64,000 nucleotides of DNA from Cladopsammia gracilis (GCA_022457155.1 JAJGOT010000289.1:623501-687500); one strand, 5' to 3'; positions 25,401-40,200 are shown, counted from the stretch's first letter. Notes: generated from the sequence alone by a model not told the origin. Numbers and translations are program-made.

Positions 25401-28400
25401 AAGAGTAGGTCGAGGCCAGGGACATAGTCCCTAGTGAGTGGTACAACCTTGACCTTAGAACTTATTTATTGTCAACATATCACATGATAAGTGCTAAATG
25501 TAGGTTCACACTGCATGCAGAGGTGTGGATATTACAAGTGCAAACAATTGTGGTGCCCTATAAAGTCTGGCAAAGCTGAATATAGTTTTGTTTTAAAATA
25601 AGTCTGTAAAGACTAGTAGCCCAGTTACTTGTGATTTGCATCATGATCCATTCACCAAGCACTATAACTAGTTTGTTATCTTTGCAGAGTGGTCCAAGGA
25701 GGCGCTGATTGAGGCATGGATGTCTGATCCTGTTGCTGCTTGTGAGAAAGCTGGTGTCACTCTTCCTGAGAGTAAGGCTGACTATTGAGTAATATTTTAC
25801 TATGCTGGGCAATAGTATTGCGATAGTCGGGGCAGCAATAGTATTGCAATAGTTGGGGCACTATTGCGATATTATGGCAATAGTTGGATCAGTATTGTGA
25901 TAGTACAAAGTGAAAATCAGACTTCTGAAGACTCACTTTTTCATCCGCCATGATTGTTTTGGCGCCCCACATGATCTCATTGAGTACCCCCCCCCCCCCC
26001 TTATAGGGAATTTATGTTGTATGATGTACAAATGAAAAATGACGCTGATGGATTGCGTTGCCCTCACCTTATAGCAATGTATGACACAAATAGACAGTGT
26101 TATTTTATTTTCATTATATATTTCAATCAAGGATACAATAAGACAGTATAATGTAGCCAAAATTCCTTTGTTTTTTTAAACAAGTAACTGTATTTGCAAA
26201 GACCACCATAACGAAATAGAAGCACCGGATCCTACAGAAAACAGTGCTGGAAATAACAGTCTGTCATCGGACATTGTCCGACCAAAATCCGAAAATGTCT
26301 GACCAATTTTAAATTATGCTCAGACATGGTGCCCGAGCATAAAAATTACTTAGCTTTTGACTTGGAAGTCTTGTTAACTCATCGCATTTTATTCCAAAAA
26401 CGTTACAATAAGAATTTACGCTGTTTGTACCATTTATTTTGCTGTAAAAGGCTCTCTCGATTCAAGAAAATTCAGAAAAGGCTATGTCATTTGAAATCGC
26501 CTTACAGTGCATTGCAAACTTTCTTATAGCACATCATGTATGCTTACGGATTGTGTCTCAGGAAAAATACAAAACTGAAGGTGGATGTACGATCAATTTA
26601 GTAAAAATGTCCGATCAAAAGGGAGGTTTGAAAGGACACATGTCCTTCTAAGTAAGAAAAGTTATTTCCAGCACTGGTAGAGGATCTAATCAGCTGTAAA
26701 ATAATTTGATATAAAAGCAAGGCTGATCATGAACGGTATGGAAACGACTATGTTAGTTAGTTCATGATAGCCTTTCTTCATTTTTTGCCCACTATTGAAA
26801 CTATTGATAGTCAAGCCAGCTATTGCGATTGTTATCGATAGATCACTTTTGCGACATCAACCATCATGTTACATTGATAGTTCAATGTATCGTTACACCC
26901 TTAACAGAGAAAAAGAACATTGCTAACAAGATTCTGTGGCCTTTATTTGAGCATTTGCTGTATAAGAAGCATTAGCTCATGATAGAACATAGTCACATGG
27001 TACATGTACCTTTAATGTTCTTGTTGCTTATATATATCCATTTTAAATGCATAGAGTTGCTAATTTTGGGTCATAATTTATTTCAACCAGATCATCTGAC
27101 AGGCAATGCTGAGCTTGAAGAGAAAAGACAACTTGTAATAAAAAGTAACTTTAGCTCTTCTGTAAGTACATGGTCCATTTATTCAGATCTAGATCTACTA
27201 TTATCTGATATAAAATTGTTCTCTGTGAGTAATATTAGTTTAATCTTTGTTGCATTAGGAACATAGGGGTGTCACCACCTACTGTCACTAACTCCTTCCA
27301 TCAATCTCAATTCAGGCCGATCTTCACTTTCCAGTTCAAGGGAATCACTTTCAGCTCTATCTTGTTCCTTCCCATGTTATAACTAGGTGGCATCTCTTGT
27401 GGTTATGCTCTGGGGCTGGGGATTCCACTCATTATCCAAGTTATATTGTCAGTCATTCCCTGTACAGGGCATTCCCACAGTTGCCATTTGTGCCTCCTAG
27501 TGGTATCATAGATGGGGCTCTGCTGTGTTCTTAGCCACAGTTTCTTAGTAGATATTCATACTGGCCATCTTATGTACAGAACCTGCCTTAGGCAACTGTT
27601 GATTAAAACCTGCATCTTGCTATCAAGTTACATGTAGTTTTTGTGTGTCATCAGGTCTTCAGTCCATAGAACAAAACTGACTTGTATTGTATTGACCAGT
27701 CTGAGCTTTGTTCTCAAATGCCAGTTGATGTTTTCAGATTTCAGATTTTGGTTTGAGAGTAGTGATTAGGCCTCATTGCATGATTTTAGTTAGCAATACT
27801 ATACTTAAGGTCCTGCAACTGTGTGTACATTGAGTGATTAAATCAGACAACAGGGTGTTCATTAGGCATCGGAGATCGGAGAATTCTCCGCCTACTACGC
27901 AGAATTCTCTGGCTAAATTTCGATGGCAATATGTAGCTATCTTCGCTCTTTCATCATATTCTCCTGTTACTTTACACTATTCTCCTGCTACTACAATTCT
28001 TAATGAAAACCCTGAGACAAGTCACTGTCATTGAAAGTGGCTGCTTCTACAAGATTTGTTTGCTGTTCTATCCAATTTCATTATCAAGAAGTTGTGCCAT
28101 ATCTAACAACCATGATTATGATAACACAGGTCTCACTATTCAAACACCAAATGGATCAAAATACAAATTCTTCATTCTTGTCCTCATACATTTATTATAG
28201 AAGTAGTGGGGGTGGAGCGGGGGAGGGGGGGAGGGGGTGTAGGGGGGGAGATTGCATCTTGGGTAATCATATTCATTAATTCCCAGGGCTTCTCTGATTG
28301 TTCTAAGCATTTGATAGCACAAGAGGAAATTTGATGCTGATGACCTTTGTGGCTTTAATTAAAGGGTTAATTATTAAAAATGGGCTTTGTTTGCCATTAA

Positions 28401-31400
28401 CAGGAGGTTTGTTCCATATGCGAAGAAGAAATAGTGTATGAAGATGTTCCGTTGTCTCTTTCCTGTGACCACGAATTCTGTCGCTCCTGCTGGGAGAGGT
28501 GTGTCTCTGAAGAATTTTGAAAATCATGATACCACTGCTATTGCTGCAAGTTATAAATTAAAATCCTCTTTGAAGAAATTTTATCTACAGTGTGAAAATT
28601 AAATCGTATGATGCAAACTGAAATTCGATTTAAAAAAAATCAGGGTTCTCGATATCTTTTTTTATCAGCCTTGAATGTTTGAATTGTATGCAGGCAGGCC
28701 ACCCAGGTGAGCCCCATATAGAGGAGTCTGGAAACCTGTCGCACTGACAGCTCAGTGAAAATTACCAACTATATTTATGAAGGAGAGCAAGAGTGGGGGC
28801 CCAAATGATCCAAAACTTAAAAATCTCCTCTTTTAATCACTGAAAGCATGTTGTGAGGATTCTGTTAAAGTGTGCCATGCTTGCACAAACAATTTAAGCA
28901 CTGACTGCTTCAACATCCTGTTGCACTTTGCATTGTTTTCTTGGCAGTTATTTGAATGTGAAGATCAAAGAAGGCAAGGCACACAGTATACAGTGTCCTG
29001 CATATGACTGCAGTGCACTGGTCCCTGTAGTAAGTAACCCTTTCATTCCCACACTGTTGGCCAAGTTCAAAACAATACAAAAAGTACCAAAATAATTATG
29101 ATTTAGCAAAATACCAAGAAATAAACAGCACCAAATGAAAGAACTGCTCAATAGCTTTCATTTGAATGGTCACTCTTTAGGATTTCATCCACAGACTCAG
29201 AAGTTAGAACCACCTTGAACAGCATAATAAACAGTACCACAGGAAAGTACTGCTCAGTACTCAATGGTCATGCTTTGGGGTTTCATCTACAAACTCAAGA
29301 GTTAGAACTACCTTGTCAAACTTTAGGATTTCATTTACTAACTAAAGTTAAGTTTAAACCACCTTGTACAACATAATTAATAGTACCAAGGAAAACTACT
29401 TAACTCATTGGCTTGAACCATGGTACAATTATAGTGTAGAGGTTTGAGAGCAAAGGGGAAACAAAATAATTTACTATGCAGTTTTCAATTAATTGTCAAC
29501 AGTAATTTGGCTATTGCTATGGTTTGCATTGCTATGCTTTGTGGTTGGCCAAAGATTTTGTCACCATTTTCTCAGCCAATCAGAAGTAAAACCAAAACCA
29601 ATCATGACTTGCTCCCATGCTTTTTCCTGTGCTTGGCACCAGCTACAGGTATTTTGCTTTGATTGATTGGTTCATTGGATGGTCTGCATTCACTGTGATT
29701 GGCAGGGATGTAGCTAAGAGCTGGCTACCAGCTAATTTCACCAACTGAAAGAGAACTTATCACTGGCTGAAAGTTTGCTAGAAAACAAAAAGACTTGGGG
29801 TGATTTTGAAGGTGAACAAAACAAGCCAAACCGGCTGGGCTCGTTAATGAGCCTGCTAAGTTTTTGCTTAGCTACACCCCTGGATTGGCCGGAGTAGTTA
29901 ATAACTTTGGTTTTGGTTTTATGGCACTCAAAAGAAAACCACTCTATGGTATGTGTGTGACAAAAATGCAACAACAATCTTTATTTTCAAAATGGTAACT
30001 AATTAAATTAAAACATCCCATAGAAAACAAAAGCTCTTTGATATTATTGACCTTGTATATTAGGTGTTTCTGGTTGTATTAAGTGACTTTTTTTACATTT
30101 TTCTAGGAAACAATTGAAAGTCTTGTCTCAACAGAAATGGCAAGGAGATACCTTCAGTTTGACATAAAGGTCAGAGGAGTTATTATTTCTTTTTACTTTT
30201 ATCAATGTTTATGGTATTTAATGATAAACATTATTTTCTTCAGGCATTCGTAGAGAGTAATCCCAGTTTGAAATGGTGTCCCTTTCCTGGATGTGGTCGA
30301 GCTGTGAGGCTACCACCAGGCATGCTACCCTCACAACCTGTTGCTGTGGAAGCAGGTTCATCAGAGAAAACAGAACCTATGATTGTAGACTGTGGCCATG
30401 GTCATTTCTTCTGCTGGTAAGTCAGCACAGGGTACCTGTTGCAGGTAACATGACTTGTGGTCTCAGGTTAGATCAGTATTCAATCTAGGTAAGTTTACCC
30501 TAATCCCTGTACAATGCTACACTGTAACTCTAACACAAAGCTAACCCTAGCTAACTCTAACACAAAGCTAACCCTAGCTAACTCTAACACAAAGCTAACC
30601 CTAGCTAACTCTAACACAAAGCTCACTACATGTATCACACCACTCAGTCTACCTGTTCTTTGTGCTAGGGGTGACAGTTAGCTTTGTGCTGAGGTTAGGG
30701 TTTAAGCTTACCAAGATTGAATACTGGGTACACATTTAACCTAGATTGAATACTGATGTAACTTGAGACCGGTTTTAACCTGCCATATACCCACCAGTGA
30801 CTTAGATCATCAGGATCATCAGGGGAGGGGTAGAGCAATGGTAAGGAAGCATAAGGACACTACTAAGGACTTAGAAGTAGAAGCACCAGGGGAGGGGTAG
30901 GGCAATGGTAAGGCAGCATATGGTCCCTACTAAGGACTCAGAGGTAGAAGCACCAGGGGAGGGGGTAGGACAATGGTAAGGCAGAATATGGTCCCTACTA
31001 AGGACTCAGAGGTAGAAGCACCAGGGGAGGGGTAGGGCAATGGTAAGGCAGCATATGGTCCCTACTAAGGATTCAGAGGTAGAAGCACCAAGGGAGGGGT
31101 AGGGCAATGGTAAGGTAGCATAAGGACACTACTAAGGACTTAGAAGTAAAAGCACCAGGGGAGGGGTAGGGCAATGGTAAGGTAGCATAAGGACACTAGT
31201 AAGGACTTAGAGGTAGAAGCACCAGGGGAGGGGTAGGGCAATGGTAGGGGTAGGGCATTGTCCTGAGGGGTAGGGCATTGTCCTACCCCTCCCCTATCCT
31301 CCGCACCAGGGGAGGGGTAGGACAATGGTAAGGCAGTATCAGGACCCTACTAAGGACTCAGAGGTAGAGGCACCGGGGGAGAGGTAGGGCAATGGTAAGC

Positions 31401-34400
31401 ATGTGGAGCATTTTGGGGGGGGGGGGGGGGGGCTGCTCCCCTAGCTCCACAACTACCTAGTAATTTCTGAGTCTGAGTAATTAATTTTGCATATTTGTTA
31501 CTCTTGAAAATTTGGGTGAGTCAGACAAGTTTAGAAAATTTCTGGAAATTTGTCTGGAAATTTGTCTCGGCAATGAGGAATTTATAATTATGTGACATGT
31601 ACTTTTATTAAACCACAGGCATTGTGTACAGGAAGCCCATGCACCTTGTACCTGCGAACTGTGGAGCAACTGGCTAAAGAAAATTGCAGAGATGATGCCA
31701 AAAATACCAACCACTAGAGGTTACACAACACTTGCATAAACACAGCTATTTTTGCAGTTATCTATTGTAAAAGGTTTTGGGTTTACTAACAATAATATTG
31801 TGCTTTTGTTGTGGTCTTGCACAACTTGCAGATATTTCCGAGTGCCCTGAAACAGAAACTGTTGCCAACACACTGTGGCTAGTAACAAATTCAAAATCCT
31901 GCCCCAACTGCAAGTGAGTATTCTAGTTTTACCTGTTTTCTGTCGAGTGCATGGGACTTCAGCCTTCTCAGCTTTCTTCTATGTTGTTAAAAAACTGCTG
32001 CCTGGTAAGTTCAGTTTTTGGTAGACTTGGTTTGACACTAGTCTGCAAAAAGGGTAGGGCAAGGTTAAACCCCCTGGCTGCAATGGACAAGCATACTGTA
32101 AACAGGAGGGGGGGCCGGAGTACTCTAATACATAATAATTATTATGTTTCATGTATATGGGTTTGTGTCACTGTGAAGGGTATGGTTTTCAAGCAGTTTA
32201 GTCTGGAATAGGGTATAGAAATCAGAGCGTTTAGGTCTAGAATAGGGTATCATTTACAGGGAAACTGATTAGTTGTACAAAGAAATAGTTTCTGGAAAAT
32301 AGGTAGTCTGGGATAGGGTAGAGATTTTTGGTGACAAGTCCAGGATAGGGTTACAAAGCAAGTCAGCTGAACATGGTATGGATAGGTTAAGGATTTGTAG
32401 AGTCCAACTGGCACAACACCATCCAAAAATGGACAGAGTACCCCCCCCCCCCCCTCCGGAATACATAACAAAGATCTTGGTAGTAGTACAATGGCACAAA
32501 CGTACAAAGTTATTCGCTAGTTAGATTATTACCCTTGACTCCAAATACCACTGCAATATTGAAATTTCTTCAAAACTTTGCAATAAAAATGCTAGACTTG
32601 TGCATTACAATTCATCTATTCAAGAAACTCCAAACAGAATTTTCAGTGTTAAATGAATTCAAAATATTTTTCTGTCTCAGATCACCCATTCAGAAGAATG
32701 AAGGATGTAACCATATGAAATGTACAAAGGTATCAGATCATTCTGTTTTAACAGAATATTCAAAATTTGTATGATTCTTCAAATTGTTTTAACAGTAATT
32801 TATTTATTTACCAAGCAAGCCTGCCTCTCAAGTTGAGGATTATTGGCTAGATTCAGCAATAAGAACAAAAGCAACAGACTAAAAGCAACTAAGCTATGGT
32901 TGTGTGAACAGTTGATGAAGTCAAATAAGTCTTGTTGGTTTGTTTATTTCTAGTGTAAACACGAGTTCTGCTGGGTTTGTCTGGAACAGTGGAAGAAACA
33001 CAGTTCAGCTACTGGGGGATATTTTAGGTTGGTACCAGAATGAGTCTTAACCCTTTCACTCCCAGAGTCAATTATGGAGACATGTAGTGTAGTTCTAACT
33101 TTTGAGTCTGTTAACCCTTTCACTCCCAGAGTCAATTATGAAGACATGTAGTGTAGTTCTAACTTTTGAGTCTGTGGACGAAATCCTATGGTGTGACCAT
33201 TCAAATGAAACCTCTTCAGCAGTACTTTTGCATGGTACCAATTGTTCTAACTTTTGAGTCTGTGGATGAAATCCTATGGTGTAACCATTCAAATGAAACC
33301 TCTTCAGCAGTACTTTTGCATGGTACCATTTGTTCTAACTTTTGAGTCTGTGGATGAAATCCTGTGGTGTGACCATTCGAATGAAACCTCTTTGGCAGTA
33401 CTTTTTCATGGTACCATTAGGTTTTCAATATTTTATAAAATTATTCGGGATTTTTCTTGAATTTTGATGTTTGGCACTCTTGGGAGATAAAGGGTTAAAT
33501 AAGCTTGCAAAAATACAACTCAAACTGTAAAGTTTGTTAACTTTGTAGCTTTTAATCATTGGCAAATTTCTCCTTGTAATACCAATGCTTGGAGTGATTT
33601 TTGTATTCATGACCTTGAAATGATTATGCATGAACACAACAAAAACAACCAACGAACTGGAAAAAGCAATATGATTGGTTTAGGGAACAGAGGCAAAGGC
33701 ACATGGCTTTTAGTTGGTTTAGCAGATACACAAAGCAAAGCAAACAGAAGAAAGTAGGTTTTCCCTTTTATGTCACTCGATTTTCATCATTCCATATTAG
33801 GGATGTTTTAGTGCAAAAACAAGCTTGTTTTGATCCTTGCAACCACGGGCGGATGAAACAATCGCAAAAACTCACTCAAACCATTTTTCAAGGTCATATG
33901 AAAATCCCTCTCACTAATCAATTAGAGTGGTTATGAGAATTAAGGATATGATCAGCCAAGATCAATTCTCTTGATATTTTAACAATTTCTCCCCACTACT
34001 TCTATAAGCAATGTGTACGGACAAGAAAGGGGAATTTGTATTTTTGATGTTGGAGACAACTAGTTTGGAGTATTCGCTTATGGTTTAGCTGTAGGTTATT
34101 GAGATCAAAATTATACATCATGTAAAATTGAATCTTATTTTAAAGTTAATTTAAATGATAACAAATAATATGAGAAATATTATTTTTAAGTAACAATCCG
34201 TGTAAGAAGTAGGCAATTCTCTATTGTTCCGATGCATTTCGCTTTCCCCACATAAGAATGTTTAGATTTTCGTACTGAGAATACGTCAACCTATGGACAA
34301 CATGGTTTTGAAATAAAATTTACTGAAACTTTATTTTAAAGCAAAGTTTCTTTTGTGTTACAAGATTTCATTCAATCATGAGACTCCAAAACAATGGCCA

Positions 34401-37257
34401 AGAAAGACTTCTAATTTTCCATGTTCCCCACATAGAATTTTTGTTGCATAGTTTTCACTAAAAGGGAATCAATTATTAAACTAGAGATAAATAAATGCGC
34501 TGCCTGATGAAGTTATGGTAGATTTTCATGTTTTAGCCAATGAGGTGGACGGTTTCAACAATAGCACAATGCACACCTTTCTGCATTCGGTGGATTTGGG
34601 TTGCCTACTTCTTAAACGGATTGTTACTTAAACTCAAAGGAGCACATAATTTATTATTAATACATTCTAAAACTCATAAATAATTCATGACGAGAACACA
34701 AAGGAAATCCCTGCTGTGAAGGAGGTTAAGATACCCCGTCTTATTTTGTATTTTGGCGATTTCATTCATTTGTTTTGTCCGCATTTAATGGTCAGTTTGA
34801 GAAACTATATCAAACAATGAAAAGAGTGTTTCGTCAGGTATCCAAACACCTTGAAGTGGGTAAAAAACGTTGGCTGCACCTCGTTTTTCAACCCACTTCT
34901 CGGTGTTTGGGTATCCTTATGAAAAACGCTTCCTCGTATTTGATATATTACTTCTTAACTTGCAGGTGTAATCGATTTGAGATAGTACAAAAAGTGGAAT
35001 CAGAATCAGCCAAAGTAGTGACAGAGGTAATTACCTTTTAGATGTTTACTCAGGGTTCGTACGGTCATGGAAAAACCTGGAAAGTCATGGAATTGTATAA
35101 TTTAATTTCCAGGCCTGGAAAGTCATGGAATTTAAGTGTGGGTCATGGAAAATTATGTTCATGGTACAAAATCACTAAGGCAGCATACGTTGTGGGAATA
35201 ATAAGGCAAGATGAAAAATTAAAAAAATTATCATTTTGATAAAATTTTGAAAACAACTGTTGAACTCTTGGTAATGAAAAATTTGAAAAGGTCATGGAAA
35301 AGGTCATGGAAAGTCATGGAATTTTAAAATTGAAAAGAGTACGAACCCTGTTACTGAAATATTTAGAAATATTGATTCAGAAGAAATAACAACATTCTTG
35401 GACCTGATTTGTTCTAAGCACACTTTCTTTGACAACAGAATTGAATGCAAACTTAGAAATGAAATATGACTGTTTTCAGCACTGATCACAACATAGAAAT
35501 TTCATAATATTGTTATGCAACATTTAATTTGAGTGCTAAGCAGCAAATAACATTTTTTCATGCTTTTAACTCATGTAATAATGTCAACAGGCAAGTACAA
35601 AGAATGCTCAAGTGGTAGAGTTAAACTGTTTCCTACATTACTACTCACGCTTCAAGAATCATGAGAATAGTTACAAGGTAAGTCATGTTTTCACTTTTTA
35701 CATGAAGGGGAGGGGAAGGGGTGAAACTGTTCCCTACAATACTACTCTCTCTCATGAGAATAGTTACATGGTAAGTCATGTGTTCACTTCTTACATGAAG
35801 AGGAGGGGAATGGGTGAAACTGTTCCCTACAATACTACTCTCTCTCATGAGAATAGTTACATGGTAAGTCATGTGTTTACTGCTTACGTGAAGGGGAGGG
35901 GAACGGGTGAAACTGTTCCCTACAATACTACTCTCTCTCATGAGAATAGTTACATGGTAAGTCATGTGTTCACTTCTTGCATGATGGGGAGGGAAACGGG
36001 TGAAACTGTTCCCTACAATACTACTCTCTGTCATGAGAATAGTTACATGGTAAGTCATGTGTTCACTTCTTACGTAAAGTGCAGGGGAAGGGGTGAAACT
36101 GTTCCCTACAATACTACTCTCTCTCATGAGAATAGTTACATGGTAAGTCATGTGTTCACTTACGTGAAGGGGAGGGGAAGGGGTGAAACTGTTCCCTACA
36201 ATACTACTCTCCCTTAATAAATGTGGATTTCCCATGGGCACGTGTGTCATTACTCTTAACAGTAACTATGCTTGGTATTTGTAGCTTTTCCCTATTTATA
36301 TCACTCCATGATTTGTGCAATTCACTTTATGCCAACCAGCCACTACAGAACTACTCTGGGTAAATTTTTGCATTTTGTGTACTGCTAACAGCATTAAATA
36401 CTTGTACTTTTCAACCTTTAAACTCCAGACGACTCCAGACGACTCCACACCTGTGTTGCGACTCATGAGAATATTAACAATATTCACACAATTGTACATG
36501 GGGGTGGGGGACGGGGGGTAATTATTGTTTTCTTTATAACTCTTGTGTGACTCGTAGTATATTGACAGTCATTAGAAAATTGCCCTACACTAAGTTGATG
36601 TAATGGAACTTGAACTTTCTCTTCTAGTTTGAAGAACCTTTATTAAATACAGCTAAAGATAAAATGACCGCTCTGGCTCTTGCTGCTATGGAAACAGGTT
36701 AGCTTTTAATTGTAGTTTTCATTCATAGGAGCAGGTTGAGTTGATATACAGTAATAGCCCATGTATAAGAACCTGAATTTTTCAATTCAGCCTAAATAGG
36801 TTCTTATATAAATGGTACTTAAAGCAAATTTAGGCTAACAGGGATCTTAAAATAGGTTCTTATATTTTCATATAAATTTCATTTAAATATATTATAGTAT
36901 ATTATAAATATCATCTCATAATACAATATAAATCATCTATTTGTACCATACAGCAATGTCTATAGGCAGTTCAGTGCAGGTACAGTATGTCAAGTTACTT
37001 TTAAATAGATGGTTATCTTAATTCAGCAGTTTCTACCTATACACTTTTACAGCAACCCCACTGATAAGGAGGGGGCTTAAAATGAAAATTTTAGCCTACC
37101 AGGTTCTTAAAACCCAGGTTCTTCTACGTGGGCTATTACTGTTGTGTTTGTGTTTGTGTTTGTGTTTGTGTTTGTGTGCTTTCACCTGGATTGGAGGTAG
37201 GATTAATATATGCTTGATTAACACCTACATGTTTAGTGAGTCCAGTTTAACATACTC

Positions 37258-37292
<35 letters not shown>

Positions 37293-40200
37293 CTTCTTTG
37301 TTTGACTGATTGATTGATTGATTGATGGGTTGGTTGATTGATTGATTGTTTCATTGATTGACTGATTGCTTGTTTGATTAATTGATTGATTGTTGGGTTA
37401 ATTGATTGATTGATTGATTGATTGATTTACAGCAGGCACATCAGCTGAAAATGCCGACACGTCATTCATTAAGGATGCTGTTCAGGAATTGCTTAATGCA
37501 AGAAGAGTTCTAAGAGCTTCATACCCTTATGGTTTCTACCTTGCTGGTAACAAGGACAAGAAAGCTATCTTTGAATCCATGCAGGTAAGCTCTCGTTAAT
37601 AGTTTATAACTTGTACCATAACGGGTCCCATACCCCCCCCTGAAAAAAAACCTTCCTGAAGATGCCGATTATGTTCATTGTTTGTTGAAATTCTAACAAT
37701 CCCTGAGAGTAACAATCTTTTAAAAAATTACAAAGTTCAATATTAAGTTTCTTGGAGTAGACTTTTGGCGTATTTTAGCAGGCCATAATTATTACAGCCA
37801 CTTGGAAGTAGCTGCTACCCAAGATGAAATGTTAGTTATTACGTTCTTCCTTATGCTGTACGGTATCAGAGTAACTGACTCTGTGTATCTGTGTAACTGA
37901 CTCTGTGTATCTAAATAATTGATATGATAAGATTGAAAAAATACAGTTATTTACAAATAGATTTTCCCTTTTAGACTGAAGTCGAAGAAGCCACTGAGAC
38001 TTTGTCTCAGATGGTGGCACGGCCATACCTGAGAACGCCGCGTGCAAAGATTATCCAAACCACACAGCTGCTGCAGAGAAAACGACAAGACTTCCTGTTG
38101 GCTTTGTCACGCGGCGTTATTCCTGATGATGACCAGTTGCCAGAGCCGAGGAGCTTCATTCAAAGGTATGCAATTTTGTGTGGGGGAATGGGGGCGGGGG
38201 AGAGGGAGAGGGAGACGGGAAGGGGGGAGGGGAGGGGGAGGAAGGGGGAGGGAGAGGGGGGAGAGGGAGGGGGAGGTGGAGGAGGAGTAGGGAAGGGGAG
38301 ACAGGTAAGGGAAAAGGTGCTGGATGCTGTGAAAATGAGATTTTATGATCTGGTGAGAAGAGAGCAAGGGAAGAAGGGGAAAAATGTGAACAATATTGCA
38401 TAATATATTTTGTGCTTTCTAAAGGACAAAGAAAGAACTGAGTTAGTGCTTTATTAGAGAAGTGAAAGACCTAAAACTCAGAAGTCCAGAAGAAGTTGTG
38501 AGAATGAAAAGCAAAGGGCATTGGGGATGATTTCAGTACCCTTTACCCTGCCTTAAAGCTCCCTCTTTACTGGTCACTATTCATCCCTAACTATAACTTA
38601 TACTTCATTGCAGGTCAAATCTATTTTCGCCATCAGGTGTCAGCCAAGATAGTGAGGTAACAGGGTTATAGTCAAAATTTATTTTGAATGTAAGAAACTA
38701 AACTACCTAGTTATTATAGGAAATTATGTTGTGTATGTTGAGAATCATTTTGCTATGAAAATTGTGTGACTGTTCTTGACGCTTATTTTATTATAGTGTT
38801 CTCTTTGTCCTATCCGCGTTAATTTCCTTTAGAGTGATTTTACTTCAACTGTGAAACAGAAACTATTAGTAAGTGTGTAACACTATCTATCACTATCTAT
38901 TACACTAGCGCTAGACCTTGATGGACAGTTAACTCGTGAAACACAATCCAACAATAAGTGTGTGATTGTCCAAATTAAACAAAAGAAAACAATGGAATTA
39001 TTGTCTAATAGTGCGTACTATTCTACTAACTATTTCACGGGTTAACTGTAATCGCTCTAATATTTGAGGATAATAGAAACTGATACGAAGTACTACGGCG
39101 TAAAATCCTACTATCTATTTCACAGTTGAAGTAAAATCACTCTATCCGAAAAAAGTTAGCTTCTGGTTAGTACTTTGAAGTCATGTTAGGTTCTGAATGG
39201 AGAAAGTTACAAAAATATACATTTGCGTATATATTTTTATTTAAATTTTCATACAAACCTTTGTATTTTCCACCATGTTACCCTGATTAGCCATGATGTA
39301 CTTTACCGTGAATTAGTTTATCATAGCTACAATGGAAAACACTCAGAATTCAAATCCTTTAATCGTTTTTAGGTCGTGAATACGCGAAGCATTGAACGAC
39401 ATATAGTATACAGGGACAGATATGAAATTTTCACTCGTTCAAACAGATAGAAACAAACAGAACAAAATGCATGTTGTTTATGTAGAAGGGGGTATTGGAG
39501 GGCCCATCAAGGTAGCATCGCTCCCTCCCCATCTCTAGGCCAACAGTACCCATTTTTATCTCGTGAATACGCGAATACTCGTTCCATCATCTGTGAACTT
39601 ACTTAATTCCCCAGTGTTTTACGTGTTAAAAGGTGATTCCCTAGAAATGTAATTACATCATTCAGTTGTCTAGACAGTCCTGTTTCACACAATGCATATT
39701 TATGTCGTGCTAAGATGTTTTGGTCGTTTTAAATCTGTTTTACTCTTCAATTCTTTAACTTCAAACTCAGTATGGAAAATTTAAATCGATCTGAAAATTA
39801 AAACCTTACGTTGTTTCGTATTCTCGAGATGGTTCTTAGAGCCTTGATGATCCTTTGTATCATTCTTTTAGTCTGATGAGGATGAAGACAACTTTGATGA
39901 AGTGCGCTTCAGAATTGAAGAGTCAATTCTTAAAGATCGCCTTTCACGCTTGGCAAAGTTGGGATTTGCTGAGCAACTTCCACAAATTGGTGATGCAGCT
40001 GAAGGGGAACAAGCAGCTTCCATCAAGGAGAGGCTCAACTGCGAGACTATTCACAAACAATTCAACCTGACTTCCTGCTATTTATGTAAACAAGGGAATG
40101 GTACTGACAGGAGAGAAGAGAGAAAGAAAAGTAACTTGGATTGTTATTCACTTAATATGTTTTAACAATACCCATGTTCAAAACTTTTATAAAAGTTCTA

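Noticed and set aside
35612..36250. Two overlapping 201-codon open frames on opposite strands
   Set aside because: Both are products of the 93-bp (31-codon) tandem period in ANKIB1 intron 18; no homology apart from the exon 18 end. Kept only as a possible alternative-splicing extension.
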